64,000 nucleotides of DNA. Source: Romanomermis culicivorax. Its lineage: Eukaryota > Nematoda > Enoplea > Mermithida > Mermithidae. Of this stretch, positions 47,040 through 60,000 are shown one piece after another. The notes under the pieces were generated by a model that ran no database searches, had not been told where the DNA came from, and saw only the letters and a list, made by a program, of their open reading frames with translations. The stretch lies in the NCBI GenBank assembly GCA_963922205.1, contig CAWUHX010000040.1:1372405-1436404 (forward strand), in the 5' to 3' direction. Made by a program: the position numbers and the translations under genes. Positions within the stretch are counted from its first letter, which is position 1, and each line of letters opens with the position of its first letter.

Positions 47040-47830
47040 ATGTTTGACTAATTAATCAGCATTGTTAAAAAGTTGTAAGAAACTGTTGAAAATTTCCAAA
47101 AATTAGAAAAATGTGTGATTAAAGATTTTTCAGAATCCCATATAAAGTTGTTGAAAAATGTAAGACCTGTTTAAGAATTGTTGAAAGCTTGTGAAAAGTT
47201 GTAAACAATTGTCAAAAATTGTAAAGTGTCAAAATGGTCCTACATTTAAACTTGTCCAAAAATTGATAGACAAATGTAAGAACTTGTACAAAGATTATCC
47301 AAAAGTTGTAAAACATTATAGGGAGTTGTCAAAAAATGTAAAAATGATCTGAAAAATGTAATTTTCAGAAAATTTCAAAATTGTCCAAATTTGTTGGAAA
47401 GTTCTCAAAAGATATCTAAACTTGTGGAAAAGTTATAAAAGGTTGTGGAAGAATTGTTGAAATCGTCAAAAAGGTCACGAAATTTGTGCAAATAATTGAC
47501 AATTGTCAAGAAGTTATCAAAAATTTGCCAGAAATTCTGCAATAATTGTCAAAAAGTCACAAAAAATTGTAGAAAAGTTTCCAAATTGTAAAATACCATG
47601 AATATGTTGCAAGAAAACAGCAGAATAAATGTCACAAAAATGCAACAGTAAAAAGTTGTAAACAGTTACTATAGATTGTAAAATAGTTGCTGGAAGGATG
47701 TTGAAATTAAACAGAAAAAAGTTGAAGATTAAAAGTTGTCCGAAATTTGCATGAAAAGTAGTTGAAAAAGTACAATGTTGTCAAAAAGTTGCTAAAAATC
47801 ATAAAGTTGTTGAGAGAATGGTAATTATTT
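47040..47830. repeat. Cryptic A-rich repeat built on GTTGTAAAAA / TTGTCAAAAA
   Basis: About 780 bases made of irregular copies of a roughly 12-18-base phrase (AAAAGTTGTCAAAAATTGTA). No gene in it. Confidence 0.6.
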
Positions 47831-48044
47831 ACTACCCTGTTATATTCCTTTTATTTTGCTTCGTTAAAATGGTCACTATAGTGTCTTACAGTATATCAGT
47901 CAGTTGGCAAAATGTGTTATGTAAACACTATTTATCACTTATATTAAAATACTGCTGATGTAGTTCCAACCTTTCTCCATACTGTATATGCTTTACCATA
48001 CTACCTATATGGCCTGGAATAACTACTTAAAATATTCATTTCAG

Positions 48045-51000
48045 ATGTCAGATGACAATATGCAAATGTACAATATTCTTAATACGCGAGTGAGAAGAGT
48101 TATCGGCCCTCACAAAGTAGAGCCGCATTCGAAACCATGGTCAGTGTTTTTACTTATGAATGAGAACCGAATGTGTGGCAGCTTCCTCCTGGATGTAAGA
48201 AGTTTGAACTTGTCCATACCCATCGAAAGACTACCACCTGCAGGTTCATCGGATGTCATCATCACAGCAAGCCACTGTGTATCAGAGTCGTAAGCTCCCA
48301 TTATATATAATACATTATATATCATTGAATATAATATATCAAATATTAATAAATATGATATATTAAATATTATTAATAATATTGAACATGATATATTATA
48401 TATCTCTGAGTTTTATTTTATATATATATATATATAGTAGATTGAATATATAATATATTGAATGTATTATATTAAACATAACATTATATATAATATATTG
48501 ATAATAGTTCCATTGCATGTATGTGATTCTTCCAGGAAAAATAGCATTTGTGAAAAAATTTCAAATGAATCAGAAAAAAACTCAGAAATATGACAAGACA
48601 CATGAATTCTTAAAATGTTAAAACATGCTCCACTTTAACACTAAAATATATTGTTTTAAGAAGTTTGTTTACAGAAATGCCACGATTTACTATGCGGACA
48701 GTCCATATGCATTTGTGGCTTATTTCGGTGTGCACAATGTATACAATAGCAGTGAAAATAGAGTTAATCGCTCATCCATTAATGTTATTATGCACGAAAG
48801 CTACAAGAGAGATTATCGATACTATAATGACATCGCTTTGATACGACTGGAAAAACCTGTGGAAATTGGTGATCAAATTCAATCGCTTCAAATTACCAGT
48901 CATCCTACATCCCAAATGAGGAATTGTTCCATATCTGGCTGGGGTAATTTTTGAATTTAAGAAAGTGACACACTTAACAAGAACTCATTAGAGGAAAATT
49001 AGAGGGTATCAAGTAAATGTTAGAGTTTGTTCCATTAAGTTTGAACAGAGAAAAGCTCTAGCTCTGACACATAAAAGGTCTTCTGCATACTAAGGATGCA
49101 TCAAGTACCCAACCCTGAACCAAAATATTTGGTTGCCGAGCTAGGCATGACCTGTCTATTTCTTTTTCCTGGCATTAATCCAGCATCACTGGCTCCACTC
49201 ACTTACATGTCCATCTCAACTTGGTTAAATTAAAGGCATTCTCCCCTGTGATATTCGCTATCCACATGTCTTCTATGGTTCTATTCATGTAATGTTTCTT
49301 TGGTCATCTTTGAAGTTCAACCCATGTTCAAGCACTCTGCTGTATATGCCGCTGTATCCTAAATGCTTCACGTTATGTGGCTGTACAACCTCATCCTCAC
49401 CCTATACATTTTTCTGGTATTGGGGCCACTACCATCTGACCGTGGACATTTTTGTTGACTACAAGATCCAACCTTGCAAGGCAGAGACACCTTCGAAGTA
49501 TCCTCATTTCAGGCATACTGAGGACTTGCATGTGCTTTGTTGTTGGCCAATGCTTTGCTCTGTAGAGGTGAATTACAGTCCTGTAAATCTTGGCCTTGAG
49601 TCAAATAGGCATCTGACCATTGCATAGTGCACCTGTAACTAGGTGCCATGCAGACCATGCCCCATTCACACATTCTCTGGCCTCCAGAATGGTATCTCAG
49701 TCATGGCATATGATGGAGCTGAGTTACCTGAATTGTTTTACTTTCTTGAGGTCAACTCCAAAAATGTTGATAGCTTCGTCCTTTTGTGGGACACACTTCA
49801 TATACTCAGTATTCTTGATGTTGAGGCCCATTCCCTTCTCATCCAACCTGGCTCTCCACTGGTATGTTTCATTCGCAACACTCTGACTGTGACAGGAGCA
49901 CATCATCAGCATGAAGCAACAACCAGGGGAAGTGGGCTTGGATGTTGATTGTCCCTACATGCATTCAAAAGATGGAGCAGAAGCGATAAGGTGATTGTTG
50001 ATGTACTCCAAAATTGATGGTAGGGGTGGTCATATGCTGACTAGTATGGTGTTAGTAGAGCACCTTGGACCACTGAAGGTAGGCTTTCAGGATATTGTGT
50101 GAACGCATATGATAGCACGGCTTTCAAATTTTTTTGCAATTTATGTCAAACTGCTGATGTACCATTTCATTTGACATATATTGTATACCGTTCTATTTTG
50201 ATTAGTTAGATCCTTAAACCTCAAATGATGCAGTTCTCGGACATCTTAAAAGCACTGCCTAAAAAATCCTCACCATCTCACCCCACCAAATAATAGGCAT
50301 GCTCTTGGAGATTGCAGTTATTTCTGAACTAAGCTGTATGCTGGATAGCCATATGCACGACAACAGCACACAGGCCCCCATCAAGTAAGGATGGCCGAAT
50401 TACTGGCTTGTTTATAATATGGGGTTTGAACCCTTGACATTCCATACAGGACACAGATGCAGCATCAACTGCACTTTGACTACAATAGAATGTTCTCAGC
50501 ACATTGGAAAATTTTGCTTTTGAAATTTCAATATGCACAAGAAATGTTCAAAACATGACATTGAAGTCACTTGAAGTAAGGCTTAATATGCTACTCATGT
50601 GAGCAGAATTTTTCAGGTGGCAAGTCAGGAGATTTGACTATGGCATTCCTAGAGAACAATCACGATATTCCACAAGCCAATCAGACTGCCGCAACAGTAT
50701 CCAATGAGTCGAACACAATCTTTGTAAGCAGTTGGTAACTAAAACCAAAATATTGAACTATTCTTTGTGTATTACTTTTATATAGATACTAATTTCCTAG
50801 CTCACAATCATGAATTACTAGAAAATCATTTTACAGGGTGATTCCGGAAGTGCCATTGTTTGCTATGCTGATGGAGATTTCTTTGCCCATGGAGTGCACA
50901 GTATGGGATATAATAACACCAAAGACATTGAATATGCTAATTTGTACATGCTCGGGCCCTGGTTGAAGTCATCCCTGATTGATTTATACGATATAACACT

Positions 51001-54000
51001 GTTCCATTCTGCACTGCATCATTATGCAGTTGGTGGTATGGATAGTACAATGGCTCACCTAGAAATGGCATACATATTCTTGGCCTTTATGAATTCTGCA
51101 CCACCTGGATTCGATATAGAATTAGAAGTGGAGCATGTGGAATATAGAAAAATGTGGACTGAACATGATATAGGGAAGCATATTCTAATCGAAAATGATT
51201 CGTTTAATTGGAAAAATTTGTCTGGCTATACTTTGGAAAAAGATGTCTACCATTGTGCTATAGCCTGTTTCATTCGAAATAACAAAGGTTCGTGTAGTTA
51301 TTTGATAGCCACTAAACGCTGTTATTATTCCCTCACAAATCAATTATGCCACGAATTATCATGCATCCGATTCGGCTATAGAGAGAGTGTTCACATTCAC
51401 TTCAACCAATCCTCAATTGTTAGTCGACCTGGTAAGGCCAAAAATATGTTATAACCATTGAATATGTCTGATTGGTGTAATTGACCTATGAATGCAGATG
51501 TCAGCTTGTGTCTGGTGTGTCCACTGAGTGGCAAACATCGAATCCCCTTTTTTCTTGGTACCAAAAAAGGAAATAGGAAGGGGGAATTAAGTAGACGCCG
51601 GGATATCCCTTTGGACATTCAAAGAAATCAAAAAAATTACCTCTGGTTTGGGCTTGGCTGTGGGTCTGACCCTCATCTTCACCTTGATTTTGACCCACAG
51701 ACATATCTGTCTGTGGGGACTGTCATGCAACAAAGTAGTGGGGCCCATGTTTTTCTAGCTATCTGTCACCAATGCTTGTGCCTAATTATTGCACACCAGG
51801 CCAGCCTTAACCATTGCAGGCCAGACTTCTAGCTACTCTTCTGGACCCATAGTTGAGCACAACTTTATGCCTCCGCATGCCCTGGACAAGACATGTCTAA
51901 ACACACCCTGATGTATGCTAACATACAAAATTCCACCCATGGAATTTATGTTTTAGTCGATCCAGGGGTCCTGAATCTGCTATTTTTGTTGAGCCCTGGT
52001 TGGGATGGTTATACCTACCCTGATATTGGCCAGTGGTGGGAGAGCTCTAGCACCACCCACAAAGCCCTTCAACAACCCATTAGCCAGGCTATGCTATAAC
52101 ATATACCTATGCTATATCTTTGCAGGTCAGGGATCCAAGGCTCACTGCTTTTAGTGCTATTCAATGCAGGGAAGAATTTCCTCCAGACTTTTACACTATG
52201 GCTAATTTCAAATGGATAATTTTTTTTTAAATTTTCAGACAGCAAACCACTAGCTGCTAAAGGGACAGAAAAAACAAGAAAACATAATTTGCATCCATTC
52301 AATTGTCAATGTGATCCCAGTGTCTATGTTTCCTTCGAACGCAGAAAATTTCATGTGTGTCCGGCTCTTCTCATCAGTCAATCTGGTCTGGGGTTTGATA
52401 AGGCAGCAATTAGTGTTGGTTGCCTTGATCTTTTGGTCAAGCCATATAAGAGAAGGTGAGAATCATATTATTACATAATTTTAGGTTCAATGGAAGAAGT
52501 AATATATGGAGGAACTTTCTCAAAAATCAAAAGCTAACTGTCAAATCTTCCATAAACAAAAATTTAAAAAGACATTTTTCCCCAAGAACCTGAAAAATTA
52601 TTGTCAATTTTTGTCAAAGAAAACTATTCAGGCAATGAAGTAAATGCATGCTCTTTTTTCAGCTGGCCAGAAGTTCTACGCTCACTCTTTATCAATGTTA
52701 GAATCAATAAGACAACTATAAAGCAAGCAACTGTCCAACTGAATTATGATTTGACCATGAAATATCACAGTGGCATTGCAACACTAGTACTAGATATCAC
52801 AGGAATGATACCATTTGGTGAAGTCAGAAGAACAGATATCGGCAAAAATAATGATTTTATAAGCGAACCTCGGGTGTTGTACTTCAATGTTTTCATGGGT
52901 GGACATCAATACATCCCTTTCAGTAGACCATGGATGGTGCTATTGGAGAATGATAGCGGCCCCGTATGTCAAGGCGTTTTTATCGACAACAGTATTATGG
53001 GAAAAAACTTGACAAAATTGGGATTTGTCTTGACTACAACAGAATGCGCCGATATGTGAGTTGTATGGTTTTTAAGAATTCATCTTTAGCTATTATCAAC
53101 CTTACAATCACACGAAAATGTGAAACACCTTTATTAGAGTAACATAATAATAAGTGGTGGGTGACGTTTTGGTGGTGTACCTACTACCCTCATCAGGCTA
53201 TGACAAGTGGAATAATTTTACTAGTTATACAGCCTGTACAGGGGGTACACAAAAGATAACTGTATTGGGCTATACAAGAGGCGTAGAAAGTATAGTTGAT
53301 GGAATAATATGATTCCAATTCTGTTTTGGGTGGGGGGAAATACTGGGGTGTAGAAAGTAGGCCTGAAGCTTGAATGCATAAAAGTCTAGTTCCATGTAGA
53401 AAGTTCACTGAAAGCTTCAACTCCAGAATTCTAAATTCATGTAGAAAGTATGCCTCAAGCTTTGAAAATACTTTCTACAAGGAAGTAGAATTTAATACCT
53501 CGAAGCTTCGATCCTAGAATCCTACTTCCATGTAGAAAGTATGCAAGAAGCTTCAACATGTAAAATTTTACTTCCATCTGGAAGGTATGCTAGAACCTTC
53601 AATGTGTAAAATCCTACTTCCATGCACAAACTGCGCTCGAAGCTTCAACGGTAGACATTGACCCCAATGCAGAAAGTATGCCTTGGTGGATTTGACTCAG
53701 ACAATGTTGATGATGAAATATATCTATCGAAAAATTTCAAAAAACCTGAGGATCATACAATCTAATGATGTAATGGTTTTGAACTTTTTTTTATGAAATT
53801 TTAGGAAAAAAATTTTTCCAGGATATGTTTTCAACATGCTCAGGACACATATTTTCTGACAATTTGCTATGCTTACGTATCCTCCCCAGGACAGGTTTTT
53901 AACTATTTCAAGGGCTCGATTTTCTATGCATTTTGTAAAAAGTATCAAGAATGACGTGGAAATTTTTATTTGACATTTGATTAAAAGGTCAAATTTTATT

Positions 54001-57000
54001 CAACATTTCATGAAAGATCATCTTTTTTTGTAACATTTACAGGCAAGGTGTTAACATTTATAAATAATGTTTGCATCAAAATGGCATGCATTTTTTATTT
54101 TTTATATAAGCATGCTTTAGCTTAGCATTTTTATTGTTCACAGTTTTTGCGAGATTACAAGCTTTCAAAGTTATTATACACCAATGAATTGTTTTGTATA
54201 CAATACATCACATAAACGGTCCCCTTAGTGTGCCAGCAGTTCAATAACCAGAAAAGTATGGCCACAAAAGACATGCTTTAAAATTCTTGAAAACGTGTCC
54301 CCAAAAAAATGCTTTAGCATTGGGAATCCACAAAAAATGTGTCCCGAAATAAATTTTTTCCTATACTTTCTTTAAAAAAATGAGTAAAACCATCTGGTCT
54401 TTGGATTATATGACCTAAGGCGTTCTTCAAAAATTTTTCGATATAGATATTAGGTCAACAACTTCAACATCTGAGTGAAGTTGGGCGAGGCATACTTTGT
54501 AGACGGAGGTTGACTTTTACCTGTTAAAGATTCCAGCATAGTTTCTACATGGAAGTATAACTTTAAAAGATGTACTTTCTTCATGAAAGTGAAATACTAA
54601 AAATTGAAGCTTTGGGCATTTTCTAAGTGGAAGTAGAATTCTAGGATTTGAGCTTCAATGTGTGAAATTCTACTTCCATATAGAAATTAAGCTTGAGGGC
54701 CGTCTTGCTCTAGTGGTTATCACCTCTGACTGCTAGTCTCAAGAACCACGTTTGATTCCGGGTGTAACCCGAAATTGAATTTCTGGTAGCTGGCCCAGGC
54801 AGACACAGCCTTTCATCCTCTCGGGGTAGATAAATTGTGTAGGCGAGCTTGGAACGCTGCTTGCCGGGGTCCACTCAGAACAGTTAGCATGTTGGCGATA
54901 GTGTGGCGAATGAGGAGGTGGGCCTACTCCATTATGAGGTAGGTAGCCGATCAAGTCCTGCTTGTCAGGCAGACGCCAGCCTGTGGAATGTGGCCTCCAC
55001 TAGGCGGTAAAAAGCACCCGAAGAGCGCCTCTCATACAAGGTGGGCACTTCTATGACCGTATAGTCCTGTAAAGCCTGCCTTTCCGGCTATAGGAAAAGT
55101 AGGTAGGTGTACCAGCAAAAATAAAAAAAAAAAAGACAAATTAAGCTTGAAGCTATGGGCTTACTTTCTAGATGAATATAGATTTCTAGGTTTGAAACTT
55201 TGAGCATACTTTCTACATGATAGTAGAATTTTACATGTTGAAGCTTAGGGTAGACTTTCTACACTATTATCAACTAGTATGCTTAACAAAATTCGGACCA
55301 CATAACATCATTGACTATACTTTCTAGACCCCTGTATCACCTTGCACACTCAACAAAATTCTGATTGTTTTACACCATGGACTATACTTTCTGAACCCCC
55401 CTGTATTGTCACATACAATCAAGGTGACAAACTTTGATGGATATGTTTTGTACAGGGGTATCTTTTGTGTACCCCCAGTACAGGCCTGTATACCTACAAA
55501 ATTTTTGATAAATTCTTGCTTGCATGAGGGCCAAATGCTACAGTGAACAGGAGTAAAAAAATGTGATAGATAACTTAAAAACTGCATTTCAGAGGAATGC
55601 ATACCACAAAAGGTTAATCCAAAAGGCCATGGCTGTAAAAAAGTGCAATTGGGAAGATACTGAGTTTAGGCGTACTGCAATTGTACCATACAGTTGTCAG
55701 CTGACACAGAAACTAGAGAGAATATGCAAGCAGTATAGAATCAGACCAGTTGCAACATCAAGGGATACCCTGAGGAAACATCTGAGCTAGGTAGCCCCAA
55801 CAAGAGACAACCAGGAAAGTCAGGGAGTAGTGTATTCCTCATCCATGGAACCATGTTTGAAAGCCTGCATAGAAGAAACAGGTAGAACACTGAGGACTTG
55901 AGTTTCAGAACATAGAAATGCATTGAAGAACTTGAAGGAAGAAAAAAGTAGGATGGCAAAACATTGTCTAATGTGTGAGTGTAGGCCAAGCTGGAATAGA
56001 AGCAGCAGGTTCCAGCAATATAGGAACAAAAAGCATTGAAATAGGTCACACGTGGAATAGAACCTTCTTGAGGAAATTTCTCAGGGATGCAATGACCCAT
56101 AAGCTTAAATAGAAAATCTAACGAGGAAAATAAGGGCTCAGATGACCCAGTGGTTACAGCTCCCAACTTGCTATCCCAATGTCCAGGGATCAAATCCCAG
56201 AGTAAGCAAAAATTTTTCTAATTGTTATAGCCTGAAGAAAATAGTGGGCACACTACTGAGATAAGTGACAGGACAAAATGTCTCGAACAAACGTCTCCAA
56301 CAAAATATCCCCAACATATGATCACCAAAAAATGATCTCCAAAACAAAATGTTCTCGTGTAAAATGTCTTCAACACAAAATGTCTCCAACTTATGGTCCC
56401 CAAACAACAAAGGTATTTCCATGGTCCTTTTTGGACAAAGGGTTTTAGACTACTGGGAATTCAGTTGATGGGGTCACTTTACACAAAAAAACTTATCCCG
56501 GAAGTAAACAAGCATATTTTCATGATTTTTGGTGAAAGGGGCCCTGATCATAATGAATTCAATGAATGCAATACTTTACACAAAAAATTATCTAGGGTGT
56601 AAACAAGTGTATTTTTGTGGTCTTTTGGTGTAAGGAGTTTTTGACCAAAAGGAATTCAATGGATGTGGTCACTACACAAAAAAAATTTACAGGGTGTAAA
56701 CAGACGTATTTTTGGGATTTTTCAGTGGAATGAGTTTTCAATCCCAAGGAAATCAACTGATGTGGTAACTCTAGATAAAAATTATCCTGAGTGTACACAA
56801 ATACATTTCTGCAATTTTTGGCTGAGGGGTTTTTGGCTATAGAGAACTCGATAGATGCAGTCACATATCACAAAAAACTATCCAGAGTGTAAACAAACTA
56901 TTTGCTCATTTTTTACCGGAAGGCGTTCCTGAAAATGGAGAATTCAATCGACACAGTCAATTAACAAAAAAAAATTGTCCTTCATATAAACAAAGGTTTT

Positions 57001-60000
57001 TCTGTGATATTTTGGGTTGAGGGTTCTTGACCATTAGAAATTCAACAGATATGGTCACTCTACATTCTGTTTACATTTGTTAAAAAGATTCGAAAATGTT
57101 CAAAAATTATAATTGCAGGATAAGCGGACTTAGATATTGTATTTATCTGAATAAACATGGCCCTTAAATAAATGCCATGGCATTTACTCTAGGATTATTA
57201 AAAAATAATAAAGTAAATAAAAATTAAAAATAATTATAATAAAATAAAAAATCAGTATATTTGGATGAGTTAGAATTTAGTTCAGATGAAGAGATTGTAA
57301 CAGTTAAAATTGAATAAAATTTATACAATTATCAGCTGCTTTTAAAAAAATTGTTAATAAGTAATACCTATGCATTTATTGTTGAAAAAGTAAAAATTTT
57401 ACTAAAATTTGTGGTGTTCAACTCAAAAGTAAAATAATCACAGCCCTTGAATAAACAGGGCCCTTGAATAAATCTGCACCAAATGTGCCATTGAAAAAAT
57501 GAACAACACAGCGTTTATTCAAATAACTATGGTAATCAATGAGCACATCATTTTGTCCTGCACGTAGTCATGCATGATCAAAACGCCCCAAAATACAAGC
57601 AATTTGTTCTGCACTCGATACTTTTGCTTGCTAGGTGGTGGTCGCTAATCAGCAACAAACTTGTCCTATGCCCAAATCCATGTAGCCGGTGCATCAGAAA
57701 AATAACGCTCATTGAGGGGCTCAAATCCTCAACCTTCTGCATATAAGGCAGATGCCCTACCAACTGGGCTGACCAAGCCATGTGTATGGTTTGGAAATTG
57801 TGGTTGTAGTGGTTGTGGTGAGTGGGGGGGCATGCTGGGTAATGAATAGCCAGATGCACCACTACAACACCCCCTCCCCCCTTCGAGGAGGAAGGGCCCT
57901 GGATGGTTACTGATGTTGTATGCACAAATCCATGTGGCCCATGCATCAGAAAAATAACGCTCAGTGAGGACCTGGAACCCTCAAACTTCTGCATACAAGG
58001 CAGATGTGCTATCCAACTGTGCTAACCGAGCCACTTGGATTGTTTGGAAATTGTGGTTGTAGTGGTTGTCATGAGTGCGGGGCATGCCTCCTAGTGAGTA
58101 GCTAGAAGCACCAATACAACTCCCCTCCCCTCTTTGAGGAGGAAGGGCCCTGCACTGTTACCAATGTCATATGCCCAAATCCACGTGGCTGGCCTGTCAG
58201 AAAAATAATGTTAGGTGAAGGGCTCGAACACTCGACCTTCTGCATACAAGGCAGATGCCCTACCAACTGCACTAACCGAGCAATGTGGACAGCTTGGAAA
58301 TTGTGGTTGTAGTGGTGGTGAGTGTAGGTCATGCGGCGTAATGAATAGCCATACACACCACTATAACAAACTGTTCAATTTTCGTTTGGTTGATGCTTGG
58401 GTCCCTCTGTGATGCTTGAATGAAGTTTCAGATTGAAGGATTCTCCGCCCCAAATAATTGAAGGAATACACTGTGCCAGCCTTCACAGAGTTGTTTGTTC
58501 AAATTAATAACAATCATGCCGGCATTATTGGAAAGTGAGTCTCCTGTATCGCCCCACAGGCTATACAAATTCGGATTGTGGGCTATACTTTCTGCACCCC
58601 TTGTATCCCCCAACACAGCCAAGGCAGTAAACCTTGATGTACAATACGTTATTCTACACTCAGGTTAGTTTTTTGTGTGATATGATCGCATCTATCAGAT
58701 TCTCCATAGCCGAAAACCCCATAGCCCAAACAATTGCAGAAATGCTTTTGTTTACACTCACAAAATTCTTTGTGTAAAGTGACAGCATCTGTTGAATTCT
58801 TCCACAGTCGAAAATTCCTTCCAATCCCTTCTGCCAAAAAGTCATGAAAATATGCTTGTTAACTACCCGAATAATTTTTTGTGTAAAGTGACCACATCCA
58901 TTGAATTTCCTGCATTCGAAAACTCCTTCATCAAAAAATCAGGAAAATATGCTCATTCACACACCCAATTATTTTTTTGTGTAAAGTAACTGCATCCAAT
59001 TAATTCCTAATAGTTGAAAACCTTTTCCCCACAGGAATACCTTTGTTGTTCAGGGACCATAAGTTGGTGATATTTTGTTGTAGACATTTTGTGTTGGAGA
59101 CATTTTGCAGAAGAACATTTAATTCTGAGATCATTTGTTGGGGATATTTTGTTGGAGACATTTTGCTGGAGATATTTTGTTGGAGATATTATGTTGGGGA
59201 AACTTTGTACGGAGACATTTTGTGTGGAGATCATATGTTGGGGATATTTTGTTGGAGACATTTTGTCATAGATCCCTGAGACGTCACTCACCACAGTATT
59301 ACTGTGTGTTATTTTTTGTTATTCTGCTGAAGGTGTTCTAGATTTAAATGTGATTGTAGGGCCAATAATTGCCAACAATGAAATCTTCTCTATGGAATGG
59401 CTTATTAGTTCATACCTTGTATCCATGCTTAAGTAAATGAACTGATTTATAGCTCAAAAACCTTTTCTACACATTTGTTATTCACAATTGGCTTCATATA
59501 TTTCTTGACTGTTGTGTAGGTTATATTATTAAAATGAAGTAAACTAAATCGTTTTCATGCTTTTCATTGACATTAGGTTTTTCAAGATTTTCAATCATGA
59601 CCTGAACATAACATTTCGAACTATTAAATCAACTGGAATATTCAAAATTTAAATTAATTTGAATTCACATCTCATAAATGAGTCTAATTTTTAGGTTGCC
59701 AATGGAGAAAAGCAGAGCCCGTTTTGGTGTTCATTTTTCTGGGATTGAGAGCCTCTACGAACAGACATCCGATTTGTATTTCATTGGTAAACCTATCGGC
59801 AACGAGTCACACAGTGACTTTGCTCTGCTTGGTGTCAAACCTATTGAGATCAATGATGCTGTGTCGCCCTTGTCATTAAGTGAAACGTTAGATAGCCACA
59901 GTCGATCAGATAACTATGTATATGGATGGAACTTAAAATGTATAGCTTATTGTGCATAATTTAACCTATATAGTAGCAAATTTTGGTTTTTTAGGTCCTA

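Noticed and set aside
57710-58290. Cluster of tRNA genes (Ile-TAT, Thr-TGT)
   Set aside because: The acceptor stems do not pair, and the three copies share long flanks like SINE units.
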